Positions 6,509-15,640 of a DNA stretch of 64,000 nt are shown in pieces; the stretch's first letter is position 1, and each line of letters opens with the position of its first letter. The position numbers and the translations under genes are program-made. Origin of the DNA: Corynebacterium camporealensis (GTDB lineage: Bacteria > Actinomycetota > Actinomycetes > Mycobacteriales > Mycobacteriaceae). Below the pieces are notes generated by a model. That model was not told the DNA's origin. It searched no databases and saw only the letters and a program-made list of their open reading frames with translations. The DNA is taken from the NCBI RefSeq assembly GCF_000980815.1, contig NZ_CP011311.1:1565815-1629814 (forward strand). Direction: 5' to 3'.

Positions 6509-9484
6509 TTAGCTCTCACCCTTTCGTCCGGTCGCACGCGGGGCCTCACGCTTGGTTTTGGCCTCGCTGCTATTGAGCAGGGCTAAGGGATCCGACGAGG
6601 GGTTGATGGGTTCCGGATACGGGTCGGCCGCATCGTCGACGGTGGCCTGCGGGGTGGTCGGCAGCGAGGAATCCACGCCGTGGACCCACGGCAGGTAGTC
6701 GCGTTCGGTACCGGGTCGCAGGTAACCGCCCAGGGCATTGATGGCCATAGTGAGCATGCCCAGCACCGCGAGGTAGATACCGAGGTCGAAAATCAGCGAG
6801 GTGGACCAGTGCTGACCGATGGCCTCCCAGTGGATGGCGGTCAGGAAGCCGCCGTTGCCGAAGCCGTGGCTCCAGTAGCCGACGAAGCCAGCCAGCAGGG
6901 CGATGATAATGCCCAGGCCGGTCAGGTGAATCGGGGTCATGCGGCCGAAGACGATTTCGTCCGAACCGCGCGAGAGGTAGGTCAAGCCGATAGCTGCACC
7001 CATGATCAGTGCGGCCGGGAAGCCGCCGCCGGATTCCTGGTGTCCGCGGTAGAAGATGATGACGGACATGATGATCAGGAACGGGATGGCGATGTTGATC
7101 GCCTTGCGCAGCGGCACAGAGTTCAGCTGCGACTGACCAAACGGTGCCGGGCGGGTACCAGAAGCAAACGGGAAGCGCGGCAGCGTGGTGGTGACCGCTG
7201 CGATAACGACAGCGGCCATACCCAGCACGGAGAGCTCGCCCAAGGTATCGAGTGCACGGAACTCAACGATGATGGTGGCCACGACGTTATCGCCGCCGGT
7301 GATATCTGGTGCGGTGTCCAGGTACCACTCGGCCAGCTCGGAGCGGTCGCGGCGGCCAATCATGGTCCACACACCCAGGAAGGCGGCCACACCGGCCAGC
7401 ACGGCGACCACGATGGAGCCGTTCTTGCGCACTGCGGACTGAACCGGGTGGAAGGTTTCTGGCAGGTAGCGCAGCACCATCATCATCACGATGACAGCCA
7501 GGGCCTCGACCATGAACTGGGTCAGTGCCACGTCCGGTGCGCCCAGCAGGAACATCTGCAGGGTCACGCCGACACCGGCGGTACCGATCAGCACTGCACC
7601 GGTCAGGCGGTTCTGGGTGCGCACCAGGCCGATCATCGACAGGGTGATAATGCCCAGCGGGAGGATGTCCCACGGGTTGTCCAGGCCTTCGATGCGGTCT
7701 GGGATGGCGACGCCGTCGAGGCCATCGGAAAGCAATGTTGCAGCGGCCAACGCAATGACCAACAGGACAATCGGCAGCAGCAGGCGCGATGGGTTGTGGG
7801 TATCGGACATCTTGCCGACGAATCGCCCCATTGCGGTGCAGCCTTCCTGCAGGCTGTGCAGCAGCTGGTTGCCGTTGCGCGGCAGAAGGTCGCGGGACTC
7901 CATGGCCGGCCAAATCTTCTTGCGCGCCACGACACCAAGGATGCCGACGATAAGCACGGCAACGGAGATAATCAACGGAACGTTAATGCCGTGCCACAGG
8001 GCCAGGTGAGACTCGTGATCCAGGCCGACTGCGGCGGTGGCCAGGTCCATCGGGCGGTCGAAGATGCCCAGGAAAAAGACCAGCGGCAAGGACATGACAC
8101 CCGGCAGGGCGGCTGGCAGCCACAGCGAAACCGGGGCCTCGTGCACGCCGGACATGTCGCGCTTGCCGTCCAAGAAGGCACCGAAGACGATCTTGGCGGA
8201 GTAAGTAAAGGTGAACACGGCGCCGATGCCTGCTGCAATCAGCAAGATGATCTGACCTGCGCCACCAATCGGGGCGTCTTGGAAGGCGGTGAGCATGCCT
8301 TCCTTGGAGACAAAGCCCAGCAGCGGCGGAACGGCAGCCATGGAGGCAGCACCAATGACGACGGAGCCAAACGTCCACGGCATCTTGTTCCACAGCACGC
8401 CCAGGCGGCGGATATCGCGCGAGCCAGCCTCGTGGTCGATAACGCCGATGAGCATAAACAGCGAGGACTTAAACAGCGCGTGCGCCAGGGTGTGGAAGAG
8501 TGCTGCGGCGATAGCAAAAGGCGTGCCCACACCGATGGTGGCAACAATCCAACCCAGGTGGGACACGGTGGAGTACGCGGTCAGCTTCTTCAGGTCGGTC
8601 TTTTGGACCGCAAAGATAGCCGACATCAGCGCAGTACCCATACCGACGACAATGAGCAACCAATTCCAGACCGCGACGTCGTGGAAGATCGTCGTAAAGC
8701 GCACCAGCAGGTAGATACCAGCCTTAACCACGGCTGCTGCGTGCAGGAAGGCCGAGACCGGGGTGGCTGCCGCCATTGCTTCCGGCAGCCAGAAGTGGAA
8801 TGGGAACTGTGCGGACTTGGTAAACGCAGAGACGGCGATGAGGACGGCGACGGCCATCGTCAAGCCAGGCTCCTGCGACCAAATATCCGAAGCAAGGATG
8901 GCCTCCAGGTTGGTCGTGCCTGCAAACGTGGCGGCAATCGCCAGTGCGGTGAGCAGGGTCAGACCACCAATGAAGGTCAAAATCAAGGTGCGCTGGGAGC
9001 CGGCCTCGCCGCCCGAACCGGAGCGCGCAATGAGCATAAACGATGCCAGGGAGACCAGCTCCCAAGCCAGGAAGAGCACGACGACATCGTCAGCCAGCAC
9101 CAGAAGCAAGATAGACATGGTGAAGGCGGTCATGATGGTGTAGAAACTGGTGTTTCCCTGGTTCTTTGGCAGATATGCCGCCGAGTAGATAAACACCACA
9201 GCACCCATGACCAGCGCCAGCATGGCAAAGAAGATGCTCAGCGCGTCACCGCGCAGCGAGAAACTTACGTCCATACCGGGCGCTACGAAATCGCGCACCC
9301 ATACCGCGTGATAATTCAGCTCCTCCCCCGCGTTCAGCACGGGGAATTGCCGCACGAGTAATACCGCACCAATAACAAAGAGGCCGGCTAGAGGCCAGCC
9401 GGCCTTGCGGTCTAAGACTTTGACTGAAATTGGTGACAGTACTACTGCCGCAGCTGCGAGGAGGACAACATAAAGAAGTGTCAC
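6509..9484 (-). CDS. mnhA: Mrp/Mnh Na+/H+ antiporter subunit A with fused subunit B
   Basis: This is the largest Mrp subunit, 991 residues, related to NuoL. The N-terminal 500 residues carry antiporter motifs such as VLFLAWELVSLASFMLIARS, KSAQFPFHFWLPEAMAAATP and SAFLHAAAVVKAGIYLLVRF. A middle region (about 560-780) is the MrpA C-terminal domain (VALTQFMVEALAVIVMMMVL). From about residue 787 an MnhB domain is fused in frame, shown by IIFYRGHQESGGGFPAALIMG. No separate mnhB gene exists in the operon. The start is GTG; a weak GAGG lies 10 bases upstream. It is the first gene of the operon. Confidence 0.95.
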   Translation of the reverse strand: MTLLYVVLLAAAAVVLSPISVKVLDRKAGWPLAGLFVIGAVLLVRQFPVLNAGEELNYHAVWVRDFVAPGMDVSFSLRGDALSIFFAMLALVMGAVVFIYSAAYLPKNQGNTSFYTIMTAFTMSILLLVLADDVVVLFLAWELVSLASFMLIARSGSGGEAGSQRTLILTFIGGLTLLTALAIAATFAGTTNLEAILASDIWSQEPGLTMAVAVLIAVSAFTKSAQFPFHFWLPEAMAAATPVSAFLHAAAVVKAGIYLLVRFTTIFHDVAVWNWLLIVVGMGTALMSAIFAVQKTDLKKLTAYSTVSHLGWIVATIGVGTPFAIAAALFHTLAHALFKSSLFMLIGVIDHEAGSRDIRRLGVLWNKMPWTFGSVVIGAASMAAVPPLLGFVSKEGMLTAFQDAPIGGAGQIILLIAAGIGAVFTFTYSAKIVFGAFLDGKRDMSGVHEAPVSLWLPAALPGVMSLPLVFFLGIFDRPMDLATAAVGLDHESHLALWHGINVPLIISVAVLIVGILGVVARKKIWPAMESRDLLPRNGNQLLHSLQEGCTAMGRFVGKMSDTHNPSRLLLPIVLLVIALAAATLLSDGLDGVAIPDRIEGLDNPWDILPLGIITLSMIGLVRTQNRLTGAVLIGTAGVGVTLQMFLLGAPDVALTQFMVEALAVIVMMMVLRYLPETFHPVQSAVRKNGSIVVAVLAGVAAFLGVWTMIGRRDRSELAEWYLDTAPDITGGDNVVATIIVEFRALDTLGELSVLGMAAVVIAAVTTTLPRFPFASGTRPAPFGQSQLNSVPLRKAINIAIPFLIIMSVIIFYRGHQESGGGFPAALIMGAAIGLTYLSRGSDEIVFGRMTPIHLTGLGIIIALLAGFVGYWSHGFGNGGFLTAIHWEAIGQHWSTSLIFDLGIYLAVLGMLTMAINALGGYLRPGTERDYLPWVHGVDSSLPTTPQATVDDAADPYPEPINPSSDPLALLNSSEAKTKREAPRATGRKGES

Positions 9485-9757
9485 AGGAAACTAGCCTCAC
9501 AATTATGGTCAGATCACTATGCGCATTCGCGCTCAGTACAGCTTTTTTAGACTAGCACTGTGACTAAGGTCTAAGCACATCTAAATGTATGACCTACAAG
9601 ACCTAATACAGCCAATACCCTGGCAATCTACGGCTAGTGCTCAGCCCAATAGGCCGATATCCACTTATTCCGCTGCCTCTAAGGGGTTTCTCAACCTTTT
9701 CGCCCCTGCCCTGCCCGTTTACCCCCGCAGTCTTCCCCCTTTTGTTAGCCACCGCAC
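9485..9757. other. Non-coding stretch holding the mnhA promoter and leader
   Basis: About 270 bases with no gene. On the minus strand the part nearest ftsY is purine-rich with several G runs (about 9680-9745). The part nearest mnhA is AT-richer and contains an imperfect inverted repeat, TTAGAC with GTCTAA, around 9549-9576. I could not pick one promoter: TAGTCT and CATAAT-like boxes are present without a good -35. I recognise no riboswitch family here. Confidence 0.4.
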
Positions 9758-9796
9758 AAAAAGGCTCCCCACCACACCAGGTGATGAGGAGCCTAT
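9758..9796 (-). terminator. Rho-independent terminator after ftsY
   Basis: On the minus strand AGGCTCC (9788-9794) pairs with GGAGCCT (9762-9768). Part of the interior can also pair (CACC with GGTG), and the stem is followed at once by a run of T. It lies 12 bases beyond the ftsY stop and separates ftsY from the Mrp operon. Confidence 0.85.
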
Positions 9797-9808
9797 GCTT
9801 TCCGATGC

Positions 9809-11782
9809 CTACTTACTCTCCCCCAGCAGCGCATCCACAAAGCTTTCTACCTCGAAAGGTGCGAGGTCGTCTGCGCCCTCGCCTAGGCCCACCAGCTTGA
9901 CCGGCACGCCGAGTTCTTCTTGGACCTGGAAGACGATGCCGCCCTTGGCGGTGCCATCCAGCTTGGTCAGTACGACACCGGTGATGTCGACGACCTCGCG
10001 GAAGATACGTGCCTGGGCCAGACCGTTCTGGCCGACGGTGGCATCCAAGACGAGCAGGACCTCGTCGACGGCAGTCTTCTTTTCGACCACGCGCTTGACC
10101 TTGCCCAGCTGATCCATCAAGTCGACCGAGGTGTGCAGGCGGCCTGCGGTATCGACCAGGACGACGTCGACCTGCTGCTCGACACCTGCTGCCACGGCAT
10201 CGAAGGCCACCGATGCCGGGTCTGCGCCTTCCTTGCCACGGATGGTATCCGCGCCGACACGGCGACCCCAGGTCTCGAGCTGGTCCGCGGCGGCCGCACG
10301 GAAGGTATCCGCTGCACCCAGCAAGACGCGGTGGCCCATGGACACCAGCACACGGGCCAGTTTGCCGGTCGTGGTGGTCTTGCCGGTGCCGTTGACGCCG
10401 ACGACCATGACGATGGCCGGCTTGCCATCGTTAGGCATGGCCTTAATGGAACGATCCATCTCTGGCTGTGCGGCCTCGATGAGTGCCTCGCGCAGCATCG
10501 CGCGGGCCTGCTCTTCGCTTTCCACACCGCGCTCGGCGATCTTGTCGCGCAGCGCATCGGTGACCTTCATGGTCGACTTGGTGCCCAAGTCAGCCATGAT
10601 CAGCGTGTCTTCGATTTCCTCCCAGGCGTCCTCGTCGAGGTCACCTGCGGACAAAATGCCCATCAGGCCCTGGCCGATAGCGTTTTGGGAACGAGACAGT
10701 CGACCACGCAGACGACCCAGACGGCCACCTGCCGGTGCAATATCCTCAGTCGGCTTTTTCTGCGGCTCCGGCTCACCTTCCGGAACCGGGGTCTGCTCGA
10801 GCGCTGCCTCAGCCGAGCTGGCCTGCGCCTCCGCAGCAGCCGCAGCCTCTTGTACTTCTTCCTCATTATCTGCGATGCGGTCTTCGACCTCATCAGCATC
10901 GTGGTCGTCGACGACCTCATCAAACAGCGGGGAGTCTTCCGCCGGATCCGCCGGAGTGTCGCCTGCTGCAGGGCTCTCCCCTACTTCGTCGGCGACCTTG
11001 TTGTCGTCGACCGTCTCGTCTTCGATCGTGTCGTCCGGAGCCTGATCAGAAGACGCAGCAGCTGCGGCACCACCGGCAACAGCACCTGCGGCTGCGGTAC
11101 CGGCTGCAGCGACGCTGCCCGGGTGCTTGTCGGAGTCGTCAGCCTTAGGCTCTTCAACCTTAGGCTCGTCGACCTCGGTCTCTTCTACCTTTGGTTCCTC
11201 GGTCTTGAGCTCTTCAGCCTTCGGTGCCTCGGTCTTGGGCTCGGTGACCTTAGGCTCTTCGGCCTTGATCTGGTCGACAGACTGCGGAGCTTCCGGGGCT
11301 TCCGACTCCTCGGAAGCTGGCTTGTCAGCGTTGAGCTGGTCCGGGGACTGCGGGGCGATCGGTGCGTCCGACTTGTCGGCCTTGGGCTCCTCGGAAACCG
11401 GTTTATCGGTTTCCTCCTGCTGCTTGGCAGCTGGAACGTCGGCGGGGTCCTGGCCGGAGAGCTGAGCGTTGGCTACTGCGGTGGCATCGCGGGGGCCATC
11501 GCTAGGCGGGGCTTGCTTGGGGGCATCGGCAGGCTTGTCTGTCTGCTTTGGCTGGTCGGCGGGGACCTTTTCTTTGTCGCTGCCGGCTGCGGCGAAGTTG
11601 AAGCCGGACTTTGCTTGGTAGTTGCCGGACTTCTCCTCGCGGGTGAGCTCTTTGGGCTCTTCCTTCTTTTCAAAAGAAACTTGCTTGGACTCGCCGCGCT
11701 TCTTGCCCAGCACCACCAACAAGATGATGGCCAGGATGACCACGACGGCAATAACAATGCCAATCACAACAGTAGAATTCAT
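9809..11782 (-). CDS. ftsY: Signal recognition particle receptor FtsY with a long acidic linker
   Basis: FtsY is the membrane receptor that docks SRP-bound ribosomes. From Met at 11782 the protein is 657 residues. An N-terminal membrane segment (STVVIGIVIAVVVILAIILL) is followed by about 330 residues rich in Glu, Pro, Lys, Asp and Ala with repeated EEPKVEE/TEAPK-like units. Then comes the NG GTPase domain: GVNGTGKTTTTGKLA, DTFRAAAADQLE, DTAGRLHTSVDL and TKLDGTAKGG. An in-frame GTG at 11818 would add 12 residues; I prefer 11782 because the membrane segment then starts at the N-terminus. It follows smc, and the terminator at 9758 ends the unit. Confidence 0.92.
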   Translation of the reverse strand: MNSTVVIGIVIAVVVILAIILLVVLGKKRGESKQVSFEKKEEPKELTREEKSGNYQAKSGFNFAAAGSDKEKVPADQPKQTDKPADAPKQAPPSDGPRDATAVANAQLSGQDPADVPAAKQQEETDKPVSEEPKADKSDAPIAPQSPDQLNADKPASEESEAPEAPQSVDQIKAEEPKVTEPKTEAPKAEELKTEEPKVEETEVDEPKVEEPKADDSDKHPGSVAAAGTAAAGAVAGGAAAAASSDQAPDDTIEDETVDDNKVADEVGESPAAGDTPADPAEDSPLFDEVVDDHDADEVEDRIADNEEEVQEAAAAAEAQASSAEAALEQTPVPEGEPEPQKKPTEDIAPAGGRLGRLRGRLSRSQNAIGQGLMGILSAGDLDEDAWEEIEDTLIMADLGTKSTMKVTDALRDKIAERGVESEEQARAMLREALIEAAQPEMDRSIKAMPNDGKPAIVMVVGVNGTGKTTTTGKLARVLVSMGHRVLLGAADTFRAAAADQLETWGRRVGADTIRGKEGADPASVAFDAVAAGVEQQVDVVLVDTAGRLHTSVDLMDQLGKVKRVVEKKTAVDEVLLVLDATVGQNGLAQARIFREVVDITGVVLTKLDGTAKGGIVFQVQEELGVPVKLVGLGEGADDLAPFEVESFVDALLGESK

Positions 11783-11821
11783 GCCTTCTATAGTGCCAGC
11801 ATTGCCGCGGGCAAGCACACC

Positions 11822-14800
11822 TTAGTCGCGTGCGGGCGCGTCGACGCCCAAGCGGGTGGCATCGGCAGCTGCTTGCTCCGACCCCGGGGCGGCACCGGCG
11901 CGGTTCATGCGCTGGGAGATCACGCGGGTAATGCCGTCGCCGCGCATGGTCACACCGTAGAGCACGTTGGCCACGTCCATGGTGGGCTTTTGGTGCGTGA
12001 TGACGATAAGCTGCGAGTCTTTGCGCAGTTCTTCGAAGAGGGCGATAAGGCGGCGGAGGTTGACATCGTCCAAAGCTGCTTCGACCTCGTCCATGACGTA
12101 GAAGGGCGAAGGCCGGGCGCGGAAGATGGCCACGAGCATCGCCAGTGCGGTCAGGGATTTCTCACCACCAGAAAGCAAGGACAGGCGCTTGACCTTCTTG
12201 CCCGGTGGGCGGGCTTCGACCTCGATGCCGGTGGTGAGCATCGAATCGGGTTCGGTAAGGATAAGGCGTCCCTCGCCACCTGGGAAGAGGGTTTGGAAGA
12301 CTTTGGGGAATTCGGCTTCGACGTCGTGCCAGGCATCGGTGAACAGTTGCAGGATTTGGGCGTCGACGTCTTCGATAACGCCGATGAGATCCTTGCGGGC
12401 TTGGATGACGTCGTCGAGCTGGGTGGATAAGAAAGAATAGCGCTCTTCGAGTGCTTTGTACTCCTCCAGTGCCAGCGGGTTGACCTTGCCCAGGGAGTTC
12501 AGATCCTTTTCGGCCTGGTTAAGGCGGGCCTTTTCGGCTTTGCGGTCGAAGTCCTCGGCTGGGGCGTAGTCGCGCAGGAGGTCCGGGATGGCGATGCCGA
12601 GCTGTTCGACGACCTTGGCTTCGGCCTCATCGACGCGGACCTGGGCCTGGGAAGCGGTGATGTCTGCTTCGTGCAGGCTGGCTTGCTGGCGATCGAACTG
12701 CTGGCGCACCGCGGACAGGGCCTGCTTAGCGGTCTGCAGCTGGGTGGTGGCGGTGCTGCGCTGTTCGAGCAGGCTATCGCGCTGGGCGGTCGCACGGTCG
12801 AGGGCATCGGCTGTGCGGGCGGCTAAGTCCTGGGCATGCTTGTCGACAGCCCGGGCTAGCTCCGCCTGGGCACGCCGGCGTGCCATGGCCTGTTCGTGGC
12901 GGGCTTTGGCCTGGCGTTCGTGCTGGGCTTGGCGGCGCAAGGCGTCACCTTTGCCGGCGACCTGGGCGGCGCGGTCTTGGGCGCTGCGGGCGGCGAGCTG
13001 GGCTTCCATTTCGCGTTCCTTGGCGCTTTCCAAGGCGGCGTTGGCGGCGTCGCGCTGGGCAGAGGATGGCTCGTCGGGTTGTTCGTCGGTGTCGACGCGG
13101 GCGAGTCGGTCACGGGCATCGGCAAGTTGGGTGCGCAGATCCGCGAGCTTGGCTTCTAGGTCAGTGGCGCGGGCGGCGACTTTTTCGTGTTCCTTTTTAT
13201 TGGCCGCGTGCTGTTGTTCGAGGCGGCGGTGATCGCGTTGCCAGGCCTCGACTTCCGCGTCGTGTTCGCGCAGGGCGGCTTTGGCGGATGCGGCGGTCAC
13301 GCGGGCATCTTCCGCGGCCAGCTTGGCGCCTTCAAGCGTGCCGGAGAGTTCTTCCAGTTCGTGGGTAGCGCTGGCCAGTTCTTCTTCGGCTTCGGCAACT
13401 TTGGCGCTGACCTCCACGCTTGACGATGCCCCAGTGCCAACCTCGACCCATCCTTCACCGACCAAGATGCCGTCTTCGGTCACAGCACGCAGGCGCGGGT
13501 CGTCGGCAATGACGCTGCGGGCGGTGGCGTAGTTGGGGACGAGGACGACATCGGCAAGCAGGCGGGTCAGCGCTGCAGCGACTTCGGGTTTGAGGTCGAC
13601 GTTGTCGAGTAGCCAGCTGGTGCCAGAGGGCAAGGTTGCGTCGAGGCGCCAATTGGAGGTGGGGGTGCTGGCGGCATCGATAAGCACGGTGCGCTCAGAT
13701 GTGGCGATGGAGTCGATGATGTCTGCGCCGACCTGGCCTGCTTGGGCTTCGGAGAAGCTGCCAAGTGCTGCGGCGAGTGCGGTGCCCTGCTCGGTGCTGA
13801 GGTAGTCGGTGAGGGGGTGGAAGGCATCGCCAAGTTCGAGCTTGTCGGGCAGGGTTTGGGCAAGCGTGTCGATGCGCGAGCGCAGGGTATACACTGCCCT
13901 TTCGCGTTCGCGCTGGGCATCGCGCAGTTGGTCGAGGCGCTTGTCGGCAGCACCGGATTCGCTGGCGGCGCGCACGTGGGCTTCCTCCAGCGGTTCGCGT
14001 TCGGTGGCGAAGTTGTCGAGTTTCTCAGCAACCTCCTTGACCTCAGCGGCAGCAGATCGGGTGCGCTCCTTGGTCGAGGCGAGGGTTTCTTCCTGGCGTG
14101 CGAGTTCTTCCTCGGCGGAGGTGACTTGGCCAGCCAGCGATTCTTCGGCGGCGATGATGCGCACGACGCCTTCGCGGCGATCGGCAATGGCGCGCAGTTG
14201 GGCCATGTGCTCGTGTTCGGCTTCTTCGTAGGCCGCGCGGTATTCGGCGACTTCCTCGCGGATCATCTCCAGGTTGGCGGCGGCCTCTTCGGCTTGTTCG
14301 AGCAGCTCGGAGTATTCTTCGTCGGCGATGTTCGCGCGTGCTTCAAGATCGTCGGGGTCTTGGCCGGCATAGGCGACCTGGGATCCAGCGTTGGCGGCGC
14401 GTTCGGCGGCGATGCGCTGGGTGGCGGAGATGCGCTCGCTCAAAGTCGACAGGTCGAACCAGAGCTTTTGGGCCGCCTCGGCTTGCGGTTCGATTTCGGC
14501 GAGTTGGGCTTCAATCTCGGATTGCTGCTCGGTGGCTTCCTCTACTTGTTCGGCAAGTTCTTCCACCTGGAGTTTCAAGCGGGTGAGATTGGAGTGGGCA
14601 TCGTTAAGCTTCTGCTTGAGCCTAAGGATTTGGTCACCTGCCAGGCGCAGGCGGGCGTCGCGCAGGTCAGCCTGGACGGTGGCGGCGCGCTGGGCGGCCT
14701 CAGCCTGCCGGGCCAAAGGTTTGAGCTGTTTGCCGAGCTCATCGGTGAGATCCTGGAGGCGATCTAAGTTGGCCTGCATGCCGTTGAGCTTGCGCTGGGC

Positions 14801-15328
14801 CTTTTCCTTGCGGCGGCGGTGTTTGAGCACGCCGGCTGCTTCTTCGATGTAGGCGCGGCGGTCCTCAGGCCGGGACTCGAGAATCTCAGCGAGCTTGCCC
14901 TGGCCGACGATGATGTGCATTTCGCGGCCGATACCGGAATCCGACAGCAGCTCCTGGACGTCCATGAGGCGGGCCTTGGCGCCGTTGATTTCGTACTCAC
15001 TGGCACCGTCGCGGTACATGCGGCGAGTAACTGAGACCTCGGAGTACTCAATGGGCAGCGCGCCATCGGAGTTATCGATGCTCAAAGTGACCTCTGCGCG
15101 GCCTAAGGCCTTACGGTCACCTGCACCGGCGAAGATGACGTCTTGCATCTTGCCGCCGCGCAGCGTCTTGGCGCTGCCCTCGCCCATCACCCACGCCAAA
15201 GCGTCCACGACGTTGGATTTGCCCGAGCCATTAGGGCCCACCACAGCACAGATGCCGGGCTCGAACTTGAGCGACGTCGCGGACGCGAAGGATTTAAAGC
15301 CTTTGAGCGTAAGCGATTTCAGATGCAT
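11822..15328 (-). CDS. smc: Chromosome segregation ATPase SMC
   Basis: SMC dimers, with ScpA and ScpB, entrap and organise the chromosome. The 1168 residues have the full SMC layout: N-terminal Walker A VGPNGSGKSNVVDAL (about residue 32), a long coiled coil, a hinge around residues 500-650, a second coiled coil, then the signature LLSGGEKSLTALAML and Walker B FYVMDEVEAALDD. Arms are rich in Ala, Glu, Gln and Arg, as expected of coiled coil. The ATG lies 7 bases downstream of a TAGAAT box, so the message is probably leaderless. The neighbours acyP upstream and ftsY downstream match the mycobacterial order. Confidence 0.97.
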   Translation of the reverse strand: MHLKSLTLKGFKSFASATSLKFEPGICAVVGPNGSGKSNVVDALAWVMGEGSAKTLRGGKMQDVIFAGAGDRKALGRAEVTLSIDNSDGALPIEYSEVSVTRRMYRDGASEYEINGAKARLMDVQELLSDSGIGREMHIIVGQGKLAEILESRPEDRRAYIEEAAGVLKHRRRKEKAQRKLNGMQANLDRLQDLTDELGKQLKPLARQAEAAQRAATVQADLRDARLRLAGDQILRLKQKLNDAHSNLTRLKLQVEELAEQVEEATEQQSEIEAQLAEIEPQAEAAQKLWFDLSTLSERISATQRIAAERAANAGSQVAYAGQDPDDLEARANIADEEYSELLEQAEEAAANLEMIREEVAEYRAAYEEAEHEHMAQLRAIADRREGVVRIIAAEESLAGQVTSAEEELARQEETLASTKERTRSAAAEVKEVAEKLDNFATEREPLEEAHVRAASESGAADKRLDQLRDAQRERERAVYTLRSRIDTLAQTLPDKLELGDAFHPLTDYLSTEQGTALAAALGSFSEAQAGQVGADIIDSIATSERTVLIDAASTPTSNWRLDATLPSGTSWLLDNVDLKPEVAAALTRLLADVVLVPNYATARSVIADDPRLRAVTEDGILVGEGWVEVGTGASSSVEVSAKVAEAEEELASATHELEELSGTLEGAKLAAEDARVTAASAKAALREHDAEVEAWQRDHRRLEQQHAANKKEHEKVAARATDLEAKLADLRTQLADARDRLARVDTDEQPDEPSSAQRDAANAALESAKEREMEAQLAARSAQDRAAQVAGKGDALRRQAQHERQAKARHEQAMARRRAQAELARAVDKHAQDLAARTADALDRATAQRDSLLEQRSTATTQLQTAKQALSAVRQQFDRQQASLHEADITASQAQVRVDEAEAKVVEQLGIAIPDLLRDYAPAEDFDRKAEKARLNQAEKDLNSLGKVNPLALEEYKALEERYSFLSTQLDDVIQARKDLIGVIEDVDAQILQLFTDAWHDVEAEFPKVFQTLFPGGEGRLILTEPDSMLTTGIEVEARPPGKKVKRLSLLSGGEKSLTALAMLVAIFRARPSPFYVMDEVEAALDDVNLRRLIALFEELRKDSQLIVITHQKPTMDVANVLYGVTMRGDGITRVISQRMNRAGAAPGSEQAAADATRLGVDAPARD

Positions 15329-15335
15329 TCGTGCA

Positions 15336-15341
15336 ATTCTA
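15336..15341 (-). promoter_or_regulatory. Leaderless promoter -10 box for smc
   Basis: The minus strand reads TAGAAT, then 7 bases, then the smc ATG. That places the expected transcription start on the A of the start codon, and no Shine-Dalgarno sequence is present. Confidence 0.55.
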
Positions 15342-15345
15342 GCAA

Positions 15346-15630
15346 TCAGCGCTCAACGAAATCGGTTTCCCCTTTAGGCTTCGCCCACTGCTCGACGACC
15401 GTGGTGACCTCGCCGGGGCGCTTCGTGGTCGACGGCTGTTCTTTCAGTAGTTCGAGCAGTTTCTCGCAATCCTCCTGCGTGCCTTCGGCAACGACCTGGA
15501 CGCGGCCATCGCGCAGGTTGGTGGCGTGTCCTGCGAGGCCGAGCTCGAGTGCGCGGGAACGGGTCCACCAGCGAAAGCCAACGCCTTGGACGGTGCCGTG
15601 GACAAAAGCGGTCATGCGGGTATCAGCCAT
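15346..15630 (-). CDS. acyP: Acylphosphatase
   Basis: Acylphosphatase hydrolyses the carboxyl-phosphate bond of small acyl phosphates such as acetyl phosphate. The 94 residues match the family. The signature VQGVGFRWWTRSRALELG carries the catalytic arginine (FRWW), and ATNLRDGRVQVVAEG carries the catalytic asparagine. It starts 10 bases after the upstream transporter's stop with ribosome site AAGGAAG, so the two are likely cotranscribed. Its position beside smc is conserved in related genera. Confidence 0.93.
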   Translation of the reverse strand: MADTRMTAFVHGTVQGVGFRWWTRSRALELGLAGHATNLRDGRVQVVAEGTQEDCEKLLELLKEQPSTTKRPGEVTTVVEQWAKPKGETDFVER

Positions 15631-15640
15631 GGGGTCTTCC

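Noticed and set aside
6680..9361. An 893-codon open frame on the plus strand, opposite mnhA
   Set aside because: It is the complement of a conserved membrane protein gene. Its translation is dominated by His, Gln, Asp and Gly, the reverse image of hydrophobic codons, and has no domain or ribosome site. High GC makes such frames common; the same holds for 4151-5797, 9920-12430 and 13742-14767.
9540..9580. Inverted repeat TTAGAC/GTCTAA as a terminator
   Set aside because: On the minus strand it is followed by A rather than T, and on the plus strand there is no gene upstream to terminate.
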